This document shows, piece after piece, positions 41,158 to 52,820 of a DNA stretch of 64,000 bases. The position numbers and the translations under genes were made by a program. Under the pieces are notes generated by a model, which saw only the letters and a program-made list of their open reading frames with translations, did not search any database and had not been told where the DNA came from. How positions within the stretch are numbered: position 1 is the first letter of the stretch; each line of letters opens with the position of its first letter. This DNA is from Eledone cirrhosa (taxonomy: Eukaryota; Mollusca; Cephalopoda; Octopoda; Eledonidae), in contig OZ024740.1 in assembly GCA_964016885.1 (NCBI GenBank), positions 7,398,450-7,462,449 on the forward strand, given 5' to 3'.

Positions 41158-44100
41158 ATGATGGATGGATGGACTGCGGAATCCTGGAGAGTGGAAGAGA
41201 GAGAAAAATCTGGACGCTCAGCGACAATGCCAAAGATAAAGACAAATTCACCTCTTGGACGAGAATGCGAGCACTCCTCATTGTTTCGACCGCGGACGGC
41301 TAACATAACCCCATCGCCCCCCGCCCCTCACCGCCCCCAACCCCCAAACGCAATCCAACACTTCAGAGTTGGTACCATAAATGTAGGCACCCTAAAGGGT
41401 CGCGCTAACGAGGTTGTAGAAATGCTTGAACGTAAGGAGGTCGATGTTTGTTGTATTCAAGAGACCAGGTGGAGGGGTGGGTCTGCTAGGTTCATTGAGG
41501 GTAAAAAACGATGTTATAAGCTTTTCTGGGTGGGAAACGACGATGGGCTGGATGGAGTAGGAATCATGGTAGCAGAAAAGTGGGCAGATAAGATAATAGA
41601 CGTAAATAGAGTGAACGACAGAATAATTAAAATACGACTTGTCCTCAATAGAACTACGGTGACAGTAATATCTGCGTACGCACCCCAATCCGGACTGCCC
41701 GGCACTATAAAAGACAGATTCTATGAGACACTGATGCTAACTACCTCCCAAATATCCGACAGTGACTATATAATTATCGCAGGCGACCTAAATGGTCACG
41801 TTGGACAACATTGTGACGGCTACGACGAAATCCATGGAGGCTATGGGTTTGGTACTAGAAATGAGGAAGGCTCCAGAATCCTGGAATTCTGTGATGCAAA
41901 TAACCTAACTATCTGTAACACTAACTTCAAAAAACGTGACAATCACCTGATCACCTATAGATCCGGGGAACACACAAGCCAGGTAGATTATATCCTTACC
42001 AGAAGACGTGACAGAGTGTCTGTTGTTAACACTAAATCCCTCCCCCATGAAGAATGCACCTCCCAACATAGACTGATAATTAGCGACCTCATAGTCAGGA
42101 CGAGACGTACTCGACAACAGAAGAGGACTATCCTCAGGAGGAAAATATGGAAGCTAAAGGACCCCACAGCCAGGAATAAATTTCAAAGCATATTACTTGA
42201 TGCTTTCGACAGTAAGGAAGAACATTTAGAGTCGGACAATATAGAGGGAGAGTGGGAATTTCTGAAAGCAAACCTGCTGTTGGCGACAGACGAGGTCTGT
42301 GGCTGGAGCAGGCCTGTAGGCAGGAGGAGAGTAACATGGTGGTGGAACAGTAAGGTGGAGGGGTCAATTAAGGCCAAAAAGCAGGCTTGGAAAGTATGGC
42401 GGGATGGGGGAAGTAGAGAGGACTATCAAGTGGCCAGGAGGGAAGCTAGGAGACAAGTGTACTTAGCAAGAAGGGAAGCTGAGGAAAGAAAGTTCAAGCA
42501 TGTTCTACAACGCGATGACCAAAAACGTGAGGTGTTCAGGATTGCTAGGCAATGCGTCAAGGAAAACCGTGATATTGTCGGGGAGAAGTGTGTACTAAAC
42601 GACGATGGCACACTTGCCATCACCGACGCTGATAAGAAGGTAGCTTGGAAGTGTCACTACGAAAGGCTACTAAATGAGGAGAATAATTGGGAGAAAGGCA
42701 GTCTCCCCCATATCGACCCAATAGAGGGACCAGCAGTGTTAGTCGAGGGGAGTATAATAAGTAAGGCAATCAAGGATATGAAGACTGGTAAGGCGGCTGG
42801 GCCTTCGGAAATAGTTGCTGAGATGCTGAAGGCATCTGGCACGGTGGGACACACCATGGTCACCCGCATAGTTAACCAAGTCGTACAGAATGGGGTTGTT
42901 CCGAAGGACTGGCATAGCAGCATCATCGTTAACTGTTATAAGGGTAAAGGAGACGCCCTAGATAGGAGTAACTATAGAGGCATTAAATTAATCGACCAGG
43001 TCATGAAGGTCACGGAAAAAGTAATAGCGCAACTAATCAGAGAGAGAATTGACCTAGATGAAATGCAGTTCGGGTTTGTGTCAGGCAAAAGTACCACAGA
43101 CGCTCTTTTCATAGTACGACAACTACAGGAGAAGTACCTAGCTAAAGGTAAACCCCTCTACTTAGCTTTTGTCGACTTGGAGAAAGCCTTCGACAGAGTA
43201 CCCCGCTCCATTATCTGGTGGGCTCTTAGAAAACTAGGCGTTGACGAATGGCTTGTGAGGGCTATACAAGCCATGTATAAAGAAACAGTCAGCAAGGTTA
43301 GAATTAACAACGAATATAGTGAAGAGTTTAGCGTAAAAGTTGGCGTCCATCAGGGCTCTGTTCTCAGTCCACTACTATTTATTATTGCCCTTCAGGCTAT
43401 AACAGAGGAGTTCAAGACAGGCTGCCCATGGGAACTCCTATACGCAGACGACCTGACACTCATAGCGGAATCAATGGCCGAGCTAGAGAAGAAATTCCAA
43501 ACATGGAAGCACGGCCTAGAGTCAAAAGGACTTAAAATTAACCTGGCTAAGACCAAAGTACTAGTTTGTAGGAAAGAAAACAAGGCGGCGGTCCCTTCTG
43601 GGAAATGGTCGTGCTCGGTGTGTAGGAAAGGCGTAGGTAGAAACTCCATTTTATGTCCTAAATGCAAAGTATGGGTGCATAAAAGATGTAGTGGGATCAC
43701 AGGTAAGCTAACTAAGAACATAGATTTTACATGTGGCCGGTGCTCTGGTGCAATAAGTAGCAGCAAGTGCCCACAAACTACTAGCTCTTTCAATTGCGCA
43801 GAGGGTTCTATAGAAATAGTGGACAGCTTCCGTTACCTGGGCGATAAAATCAGCAGTGGGGGAGGGTGCTCTGAAAGTACTGTAGCTAGAGTCAGAACTG
43901 GTTGGAAAAAGTTCAGAGAGCTTATACCACTATTAGCTGCTAAAGGGTTCTCACTAAAAATGAAAGGCAGGTTGTACGATGCCTGCATACGAACAGCAAT
44001 GCTGCATGGCAGTGAGACCTGGGCATTGTGTGCAGAGGATATACGCAGACTAGAGAGGAACAAAGCTTGCATGCTCCGCTGGATGTGTAACAGTAATATA

Positions 44101-44397
44101 CGTGAACGGCAAAGCATAAACGAACTAAGGAAAAAATTAGAGATAAGAGGGATCAGATGTTGTTTACTCGAGAGAAGGCTACGTTGGTATGGACACGTGA
44201 TGCGCATGAAAGTCGATAGCTGTATAACAAAGTGCAGGGCAATAAAGATAGACGGTAGTCACGGAATAGGCAGACCTAGAAAAACCTGGGACGAGCTGAT
44301 AAACTCCGACATCACACACTTACACCTCTCCAAGACAATGTCACTGGACCGAGACCTTTGGCGGTACTCAGTAACAGAGAAGACCCGCCTTACCTAA
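41158..44397 (+). CDS. LINE ORF: endonuclease - reverse transcriptase polyprotein with PHD-type finger
   Basis: An ORF of 1079 codons ending in TAA. The open frame extends upstream to 41035, but the codon there is TTG, so I start at the first in-frame ATG (41158). The adjacent ATG at 41161 has the better context, A at -3 and G at +4. Residues counted from 41158: an apurinic-type endonuclease (about 68-310) keeps N75, E102, Y174, D210, N212, D277 and H304. The reverse transcriptase (about 540-800) shows GKAAGPSEI at 544, QFGF at 637, motif A FVDLEKAFD with D673, HQGSVLSPLLF, and YADD with D764 and D765. A C4HC3 finger lies at 819-862 (C819, C822, C833, C836, H841, C844, C859, C862). The C-terminal region has FRYLG at 891, WYGHV at 1010 and GRPRKTW at 1038. 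All catalytic residues are present. The product would nick target DNA and copy its RNA into the nick. Stops and frameshifts are absent. Confidence 0.93.
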   Translation: MMDGWTAESWRVEEREKSGRSATMPKIKTNSPLGRECEHSSLFRPRTANITPSPPAPHRPQPPNAIQHFRVGTINVGTLKGRANEVVEMLERKEVDVCCIQETRWRGGSARFIEGKKRCYKLFWVGNDDGLDGVGIMVAEKWADKIIDVNRVNDRIIKIRLVLNRTTVTVISAYAPQSGLPGTIKDRFYETLMLTTSQISDSDYIIIAGDLNGHVGQHCDGYDEIHGGYGFGTRNEEGSRILEFCDANNLTICNTNFKKRDNHLITYRSGEHTSQVDYILTRRRDRVSVVNTKSLPHEECTSQHRLIISDLIVRTRRTRQQKRTILRRKIWKLKDPTARNKFQSILLDAFDSKEEHLESDNIEGEWEFLKANLLLATDEVCGWSRPVGRRRVTWWWNSKVEGSIKAKKQAWKVWRDGGSREDYQVARREARRQVYLARREAEERKFKHVLQRDDQKREVFRIARQCVKENRDIVGEKCVLNDDGTLAITDADKKVAWKCHYERLLNEENNWEKGSLPHIDPIEGPAVLVEGSIISKAIKDMKTGKAAGPSEIVAEMLKASGTVGHTMVTRIVNQVVQNGVVPKDWHSSIIVNCYKGKGDALDRSNYRGIKLIDQVMKVTEKVIAQLIRERIDLDEMQFGFVSGKSTTDALFIVRQLQEKYLAKGKPLYLAFVDLEKAFDRVPRSIIWWALRKLGVDEWLVRAIQAMYKETVSKVRINNEYSEEFSVKVGVHQGSVLSPLLFIIALQAITEEFKTGCPWELLYADDLTLIAESMAELEKKFQTWKHGLESKGLKINLAKTKVLVCRKENKAAVPSGKWSCSVCRKGVGRNSILCPKCKVWVHKRCSGITGKLTKNIDFTCGRCSGAISSSKCPQTTSSFNCAEGSIEIVDSFRYLGDKISSGGGCSESTVARVRTGWKKFRELIPLLAAKGFSLKMKGRLYDACIRTAMLHGSETWALCAEDIRRLERNKACMLRWMCNSNIRERQSINELRKKLEIRGIRCCLLERRLRWYGHVMRMKVDSCITKCRAIKIDGSHGIGRPRKTWDELINSDITHLHLSKTMSLDRDLWRYSVTEKTRLT

Positions 44398-44798
44398 AAA
44401 TATATAGTAAAACCTACTCCAGCCAGTAGGCATCTCTAACAAAATACACCCCGTCCCACCACCACCACCCCCACCCGATCCACACCACCCCGTTCTATGT
44501 AAAGTTATGTTGGTGCCGCGCCATCGAGGCCGAAACAAATGAGATCATGTAGGTGTCACGACAAAAAAACACACAGTCCACGCTGTAATGTGGCCGTGTA
44601 GGCAACACGGTAAAAACCTCCCAGACCCACACTGTAAATGTGGTTGGTGTTAGGAAGGGCATCCAACTGTAGAAAACCTGCCAGACAGTCCTATGCGAGC
44701 AAGACAATCACTCTTGCCTCAAGTGGGACTACCCCCGTCCAAACCCATGCAAGCGTGGAACACGGACGTTAAACGTTGATGATGATGATGATGATGAT
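44398..44798 (+). other. LINE 3' UTR and (GAT)7 tail, shared with SINEs
   Basis: After the stop come about 60 bp of plain sequence, a C-rich stretch (44449-44490), then the conserved 3' region. This has two diverged modules of about 43 bp ending GCTGTAATGTGG and CACTGTAAATGTGG, GTTAGGAAGGGCATCCA, CTGTAGAAA, CCCATGCAAGCGTGGAA and seven GAT triplets at 44778-44798. The same order of blocks occurs in the SINEs at 23031, 30744 and 57244. A shared 3' end is the usual sign that SINE RNA is copied by the LINE's reverse transcriptase. Confidence 0.8.
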
Positions 44799-47700
44799 GT
44801 CAGTTTCGATTGGTATATCAGTTTCGATTGTTACGTCAGTTTCGATTAGTATATCAGTTACTATTGGTATGGCAGTTTCAATTGGTATATCAGTTTCGAT
44901 TGGTATATCAGTTTCGATTAGTATGTCAGTTTGTATTGGCATGTCATTTTCGATTAGTATATCAGTTTCTACTGGTATGTCAGTTTCGATTGGTATGTCA
45001 ATTTCGATTGGTATGTCAGTTTCGATTGGTATGTCAGTTTCGATTGGTATGTCAATTTCGATTGGGATATCAGTTTCGATTGGTATATCAGTTTCGATTG
45101 GTATGTCAGTTTCGATTGGTATATCAGTTTCGATTGGTATCTCAGTTTTCATTAGTATATTATTTTCTATTGGTATGTCGGTTTCTATTGGTATATCAGT
45201 TTCGATTTTTATATCAGTTTCGATTAGTATGTCAGTTTCTATTGATATGTCAGTTTAAATTAGTATGTCAGTTTCGATTGGTATATCAGTTTCGATTGGT
45301 ATATCAGTTTGGATTGGTATGTCAGTTTGGACTGGTATGTCAGTTTCGATTGGTATGTCAGTTTCGATTGGTATGTCAGTTTCGATTGGTATGTCAATTT
45401 CGATTGGTATATCAGTTTTCATTAGTATGTCAGTTTCTATTGGCATATCAGTTTCGATTGGTATAGCAGTTTCGATTGATATATCAGTTTCGATTGGTAT
45501 ATCAGTTTCGATTGGTATGTCAGTTTCGATTAGTATATCAGTTTCTATTGGTATGTCAGTTTCTATTGGTATATCAGTTTCGATTGGTATATCAATTTCG
45601 ATTAGTATGTCAGTTTCTATTGGTATGTCAGTTTCGATTAGTATATCAGTTTCTATTGGTATATCAGTTTCTATTGGTATATCAGTTTCGATTGGTATGT
45701 CAGTTTGGATAGGTATGTCAGTTTCGATTGGTATGTCAATTTCGATTGGTATGTCAATTTCGATTGGTATATTAGTTTCGATTAGTATATCAGTTTCTAT
45801 TGGTATATCAGTTTCTACTGGTATATCAGTATCTAGTGGTATGTCAGTTTCGATAGGTATGTCTGTTTCTATTGGTATAACAGTTTCGATTGGTATGTCA
45901 GTTTATATTGGTATATCAGTTTCTATTGGTGTGACAGTTTCGATTGGTATATCAGTTTGGATTGGTATGTTAGTTTGGATTGGTATCTCAGTTTGGATTG
46001 GTATGTCAGTTTCGATTGGTATGTCAGTTTCGATTGGTATGTCAATTTCGATTGGTATATCAGTTTTGATTAGTATGTCAGTTTCTATTGGTATATCAGT
46101 TTCGATTGGTATATCAGTTTCGATTGGTATAGCAGTTTCGATTAGTATATCAGTTTCTATTGGTATGTCAGTTTCTATTGGTATGTCAGTTTCTATTGGT
46201 ATATCAGTTTCGATTGGTATATCAGTTTCGATTGCTATAACAGTTTCGATTAGTATATCAGTTTCTATTGGTATGTCAGTTTCTATTGGTATATCAGTTT
46301 CGATTGGTATATCAGTTTCGATTAGTATGTCAGTTTCTATTGGTATGTCAGTTTCGATTAGTATATCAGTTTCTATTGGTATATCAGTTTCTATTGGTAT
46401 ATCAGTTTCTATTGGTATGTCAGTTTCGATTAGTATGTCAGTTTCTATTGGTATATCAGTTTCGATTGGTATGTCAGTTTCTATTGGTATGTCAGTTTCG
46501 CTTTTTATATCAGTTACTATTGGTATGTCAGTTTCGATTGGTATGTCAGTTTCTATTGTTATATGTGTTTCGATTAGTATGTCAGTTTCGATTAGTATAT
46601 CAGTTTCTATTGGACTGTCAGTTTCTATTGATATATCAGTTTCGTTTAGTATATGAGTTTCAATTGGTATGTCAGTTTCGATTGGTATGTCAGTTTCTAT
46701 TGGTATATCTGTTACGATTGATATATCAGTTTCGATTAGTATGTCAGTTTCTAATGGTATGTTAGTTTTGATTAGTATATCAGTCTCTATTGGTATGTCA
46801 GTTTCGATTGGTATGTCAGTTTCTATTGGTATATCAGTTTCGATTGGTATATCAGTTTCGATTGGTATATCAGTTTCGATTGGTATGTCAGTTTCTATTG
46901 GTATATCAGTTTCTATTGGTATGTCAGTTTCGATTGGTACGTCAGTTTGGATTGGTATGTCAATTTCAATTGGTATATCAGTTTCGATTAGTATGTCAGT
47001 TTCTATTGGTATATCAGTTTCGATTGGTATATCTGTTTCGATTGGTATGTCAGTTTCGATTGGTATATCAGTTTCGATTGGTATGTCAGTTTCGATTAGT
47101 ATATCAGTTACTATTGGTATGTGAGTTTCTATTGGTATATCAGTTTTGATTAGTATGTCAGTTTCTATTGGCATGTCAGTTTCGATTAGTATATCAGTTT
47201 CTATTGGTATGTCAGTTTCGATTGGTATGTCAGTTTAGATTGGTATATCAGTTTCTATTGGTATGACAGTTTTGATTGGTATATCAGTTTCGATTGGTAT
47301 GTTAGTTTGGATTGGTATGTCAGTTTCGATTGGTATGTCAGTTTCGATTGGTATGTTAATTTCGATTGGTATATCAGTTTCGATTGGTATATCAGTTTCG
47401 ATTGGGATGTCAGTTTCGATTGGTATATCAGTTTCGATTGGTATCTCAGTTTTGATTAGTATATTAGTTTCTATTGGTATATCAGTTTCTATTGGTATAT
47501 CAGTTTCGATTGTTATATCAGTTTCGATTAGTATGTCAGTTTCGATTGGTATATCAGTTTCGATTGGTATATCAGTTTCTATTGGTATATCAGTTACTAT
47601 TGGTATGTCAGTTTTGATTGGTATGTCAGTTTCTATAGGTATATCTGTTTCGATTGGTATGTCAGTTTCGATTAGTATATCAGTTTCTATAGGTATGTCA

Positions 47701-50460
47701 GTTTCTATTTGTATATCAGTTTCGATTGGTATATCAGTTTCGATTGGTATGTCAGTTTCGATTGGTATATCAGTTTCTATTGGTCTATCAGTTTCGATTG
47801 GTATATCAGTTTCGATTGGTATGTCAGTTTCTATTGGTATATCAGTTTCTATTGGTATGTCAGATTCGATTGGTATGTCAGTTTCGATAGGTATGTAAAT
47901 TTCGATTGGTATATCAGTTTCGATTAGTATGTCAGTTACTATTGGTATATCAGTTTCGATTGGTATATCTGTTTCGATTGGTATGTCAGTTTCGATTAGT
48001 ATATCAGTTTCTATTGCTATGTCAGTTTCGATTGGTATATCAGTTTCTATTGGTATATCAGTTTCTATTGGTATGTCAGTTTTTATTGGTATATCAGTTT
48101 CTATTGGTATGTCAGTTTCGATTGGTATGTCAGTTTCTATTGGTATATCAGTTTCGATTGGTATGTTAGTTTCTATTGGTATGTCAGTTTCGATTAGTAT
48201 ATCAGTTTAGATTGGTTTGTCAGTTTCGATTAGTATGTCAGTTTCTATTGGTATGTCAGTTTCGATTAGTATATCAGTTTAGATTGGTATATCAGTTTCT
48301 ATTGGTATGAGCGTTTCGATTGGTATATCACTTTCGATTGGTATATCAGTTTCGATTGGTATATCAGTTTCTATTGCTATATCAGTTTCTATTGGTATGA
48401 CAGTTTCGATTGGAAATATCAGTTTCGATTGGTATGTCTGTTTGGATAGGTATGTGAGTTTCGATTGGTATGTCAGTTTCGATTGGTATGTCAATTTCGA
48501 TTGTTATATCAGTTTCGATTGGTATATCAGTTTCGATTGGTATGTCAGTTTGGATAGGTATGTCAGTTTCGATTCGTATGTCAGTTTCGATTGTTAAGTC
48601 AGTTTCGATTGGTATCTCAGTTTTGATTAGTATATTAGTTTCTATTGGTATGTCAGATTCTATTATTATATCAGTTTCGATTGGTATATCAGTTTCGATT
48701 GGTACGTCAGTTTCGATTGGTATATCAGTTTCTATTGGTATGTCAGTTTTGATTGGTATAGCAGTTTCTATTGGTATGTCAGTTTCGATTGGTATGTCAG
48801 TTTCTATTGGTATATCAGTTTCGATTGGTATGTCAGTTTCTATTGGTATGTCAGTTTCGATTATTATATCAGTTACTATTGGTATGTCAGTTTTGATTGG
48901 TCTGTCAGTTTCGATTGGTATATCTGTTTCGATTGGTATGTCAGTTTCGATTAGTATATCAGTTTCTATAGGTATGTCAGTTTCTATTAGTATATCAGTT
49001 TCGATTGGTATATCAGTTTCGATTAGTATGTCAGTTTCGATTGGTATATCAGTTTCTATTGGTATATCAGTTTAGATTCATATATCAGTTTCGATTAGTA
49101 TGTCAGTTTCTATTGGTATATCAGTTTCGATTGTTATATCAATCTCAATTAGTATATCAGTTTCTATTGGTACGTTAGTTTCTATTGGTATATCAGTTTC
49201 GATAGGTATATCAGTTTCGTTTGGTATGTCAGTTTCGATTGGTATATCAGTTTCTATTGCTATATCTGTTTCTATTGGTATGTCAGTTTCGATTGGTATG
49301 TCAATTTCTATTGGTATGTCAGTTTCGATTGGTATGTCATATTCGATTGGTATGTCAGTTTCGATTGGTATGTCAATTTCGATTAGTATATCAGTTTCGG
49401 TTGGTATGTCAGTTTCGATTGGTATGTCAGTTTGGATAGGTATGTCAGTTTAGATTTGTATGTCAGTTTCGATTGGTAAGTCAGATTCTATTAGTATATC
49501 AGTTTCGATTGGTATATCAGTTTCGATTGGTATGTCAGTTTCTATTGGTATATCAGTTTCTATTGGTATGACAGTTTCGATTGGTATATCAGTTTCGATT
49601 GGTATGTCAGTTTGGATAGGTATGTCAGTTTCGAGTGGTATGTCAGTTTCGATTGGTATGTCAATTTCGATTGGTATATCAGTTTCGATTGGTATATCAG
49701 TTTCGATTGGTATGTCAGTTTGGATAGGTATGTCAGTTTAGATTGTTATGTCAGTTTCGATTGGTAAGTCAGTTTCGATTGGTATGTCAGTTTCGATTAG
49801 TATATCAGTTTCGATTGGTATATCAGTTTTGATTAGTATGTCAGTTTCTATTGGTATGTCAGTTTCCATTAGTATATCTGTTTCTATTGATATGTCAGTT
49901 TCGATTGGTATGTCAGATTCTATTAGTATATCAGTTTCGATTGGTACATCAGTTTCGATTGGTATGTCAGTTTCGATTCTATATCAGTTTCTATTGGTAT
50001 GTCAGTTTTGATTGGTATAGCAGTTTCTATTGGTATGTCAGTTTCGATTGGTATGTCAGTTTCTATTGGTATATCAGTTTCGATTGGTATGTCAGTTTCT
50101 ATTGGTATGTCAGTTTCGATTATTATATCAGTTACTATTGGTATGTCAGTTTTGATTGGTACGTCAGTTTCTATTGGTATATCTGTTTCGATTGGTATGT
50201 CAGTTTCGATTAGTATATCAGTTTCTATAGGTATGTCAGTTTCTATTAGTATATCAGTTTCGATTGGTATATCAGTTTCGATTGGTATGTCAGTTTCGAT
50301 TGGTATATCAGTTTCTATTGGTATATCAGTTTAGATTCATATATCAGTTTCGATTAGTATGTCAGTTTCTATTGGTATATCAGTTTCGATTGTTATATCA
50401 ATCTCAATTAGTATATCAGTTTCTATTGGTACGTTAGTTTCTATTGGTATATCAGTTTCG
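44799..50460 (+). repeat. 18-bp satellite array, block D
   Basis: The satellite resumes at GTCAGTTTCG directly after the LINE tail, in the same orientation as before. It contains the TATATGTG cassette near 46560 and several stop-bearing variants (TTTAGATT). Around 49979 a 17-bp unit (TTCGATTCTATATC) marks a higher-order class that recurs near 52218. No genes are supported. Confidence 0.97.
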
Positions 50461-52820
50461 CCGCGGACGGCTAACATAACCCCATCGAAGTTATGTTGGT
50501 GCCGCGCCATCGAGGCCGAAACAAATGAGATCGTGTAGGTGTCACGACAAAAAAACACACAGTCCACGCTGTAATGTGGCCGTGTAGGCAACACGGTAAA
50601 AACCTCCCAGACCCACACTGTAAATGTGGTTGGTGTTAGGAAGGGCATCCAACTGTAGAAAACCTGCCAGACAGTCCTATGCGAGCAAGACAATCACTCT
50701 TGCCTCAAGTGGGACTACCCCCGTCCAAACCCATGCAAGCGTGGAACACGGACGTTAAACGTTGATGATGATGATGATGATGATATCAGTTTCGTTTGGT
50801 ATGTCAGTTTCGATTGGTATATCAGTTTCTATTGCTATATCTGTTTCTATTGGTATGTCAGTTTCGATTGGTATGTCAATTTCTATTGGTATGTCAGTTT
50901 CGATTGGTATGTCAGTTTCGATTGGTATATCAGTTTCGATTGGTATGTCAGTTTGGATAGGTATGTCAGTTTCGATTGGTATGTCAATTTCGATTGGTTT
51001 ATCAGTTTCAATTGGTATATCAGTTTCGATTGGTATGTCAGTTTGGATAGGTATGTCAGTTTCGATTGGTATGTCAGTTTCGATTGGTATAGCAGTTTCT
51101 ATTGGTATGTCAGTTTCGATTGGTATGTCAGTTTCTATTGGTATATCAGTTTCGATTGGTATGTCAGTTTCCATAGGTATGTCAGTTTCGATTATTATAT
51201 CAGTTACTATTGGTATGTCAGTTTTGATTGGTATGTCAGTTTCTATTCGTATATCTGTTTCGATTGGTATGTCAGTTTCGATGAGTATATCAGTTTCTAT
51301 AGGTATGTCAGTTTCTATTAGTATATCAGTTTCGATTGGTATATCAGTTTTGATTGGTATGTCAGTTTCGATTGGTATATCAGTTTCTATTGGTATGTCA
51401 GTTTCGATTGGTATGTCAATTTCGATTGCTATATCAGTTTCGATTAGTATGTCAGTTTCTATTGGTATGTCAGTTTCGATTAGTATATCAGTGTCTATTG
51501 GTATATCAGTTTCTATTGGTATGACAGTTTCGATTGGTATATCAGTTTCGATTGGTATGTCAGTTTGGATAGGTATGTCATTTTCGATTGGTATGTCAGT
51601 TTCGATTGGTATGTCAATTTCGATTAGTATATCAGTTTCGATTGGTATGTCAGTTTCGATTGGTATGTCAGTTTGGATAGGTATGTCAGTTTAGATTGGT
51701 ATGTCAGTTTCGATTGGTAAGTCAGATTCTATTAGTATATCAGTTTCGATTGGTATATCAGTTTCGATTGGTATGTCAGTTTCTATTGGTATATCAGTTT
51801 CTATTGGTATGACAGTTTCGATTGGTATATCAGTTTCGATTGGTATGTCAGTTTGGATAGGTATGTCAGTTTCGAGTGGTATGTCAGTTTCGATTGGTAT
51901 GTCAATTTCGATTGGTATATCAGTTTCGATTGGTATATCAGTTTCGATTGGTATGTCAGTTTGGATAGGTATGTCAGTTTAGATTGTTATGTCAGTTTCG
52001 ATTGGTAAGTGAGTTTCGATTGGTATGTCAGTTTCGATTGGTATATCAGTTTCGATTGGTATATCAGTTTTGATTAGTATGTCAGTTTCTATTGGTATGT
52101 CAGTTTCCATTAGTATATCTGTTTCTATTGATATGTCAGTTTCGATTGGTATGTCAGATTCTATTAGTATATCAGTTTCGATTGGTATATCAGTTTCGAT
52201 TGGTATGTCAGTTTCGATTCTATATCAGTTTCTATTGGTATGTCAGTTTTGATTGGTATAGCAGTTTCTATTGGTATGTCAGTTTCGATTGGTATGTCAG
52301 TTTCTATTGGTATATCTGTTTCGATTGGTATGTCAGTTTCTATTGGTATGTCAGTTTCGATTATTATATCAGTTACTATTGGTATGTCAGTTTTGATTGG
52401 TATGTCAGTTTCTATTGGTATATCTGTTTCGATTGGTATGTCAGTTTCGATTAGTATATCAGTTTCTATAGGTATGTCAGTTTCTATTATTATATCAGTT
52501 TCGATTGGTATATCAGTTTCGATTGGTATGTCAGTTTCGATTGGCATATCAGTTTCTATTGGTATATCAGTTTAGATTCATATATCAGTTTCGATTAGTG
52601 TGTCAGTTTCTATTGGTATATCAGTTTCGATTGTTATATCAATTTCAATTAGTATATCAGTTTCTATTGGTACGTTAGTTTCTATTGGTATATCAGTTTC
52701 GATAGGTATATCAGTTTCGTTTGGTATGTCAGTTTCGATTGGTATATCAGTTTCTATTGCTATATCTGTTTCTATTGGTATGTCAGTTTCGATTGGTATG
52801 TCAATTTCTATTGGTATGTC
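49340..52820 (+). repeat. Higher-order repeat pair, lag 2241 bp (1925 after the insertion)
   Basis: 49460 matches 51701 and 49999 matches 52240 at lag 2241. After the retroelement at 50461 the lag falls to 1925 (50785 matches 52710). The difference of 316 bp equals the 324-bp insert minus 8 bp. The second copy therefore serves as an empty-site control and shows that 8 bp of target (52702-52709) are missing at the filled site. Both copies share the 17-bp unit and the shortened unit ending TATATCAG. Confidence 0.85.
50461..50784 (+). mobile_element. Internally deleted copy of the LINE (324 bp), (GAT)7 tail
   Basis: The first 27 bp (50461-50487, starting CCGCGGACGG) equal LINE positions 41290-41316, within the N-terminal part of its ORF. 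The next 297 bp (50488-50784) equal LINE positions 44502-44798 with a single A-to-G difference near 50533. So 3185 bp, nearly the whole ORF, are missing. The ends of the missing part carry neither GT nor AG, so splicing does not explain it; a template jump by the reverse transcriptase or a deletion does. At the 5' edge both target and LINE read GTTTCG, which is microhomology. It codes for nothing. Confidence 0.9.

Larger units (their letters stand above)
40689..44798 (+). mobile_element. Full-length non-LTR retrotransposon (LINE), RTE-like
   Basis: A 4.1-kb insert interrupts the satellite. It has a 5' UTR of about 470 bp, a single intact ORF with endonuclease, reverse transcriptase and PHD-type zinc finger, a 3' UTR of about 380 bp and a tail of seven GAT triplets (44778-44798). 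A short simple-repeat tail in place of poly(A), an EN-RT single ORF and the C-terminal WYGHV / GRPRKTW region fit the RTE and related clades, but the clade is inferred from memory. The left flank ends GGTAT and the right flank resumes GTCAG, so together they rebuild one intact satellite unit without clear gain or loss. No long target-site duplication is visible. The 3' 297 bp are nearly identical to 50488-50784. The lack of stops implies a young copy. Confidence 0.9.

Noticed and set aside
40989..41306. Small ORFs on both strands over the LINE 5' region, and - strand ORFs across 41392-44207
   Set aside because: Shadows of the LINE ORF in other frames; no recognisable domains.
44778..44798. 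GAT microsatellites as independent simple repeats
   Set aside because: Each lies exactly at the 3' end of a retroelement, so they are element tails rather than separate loci.
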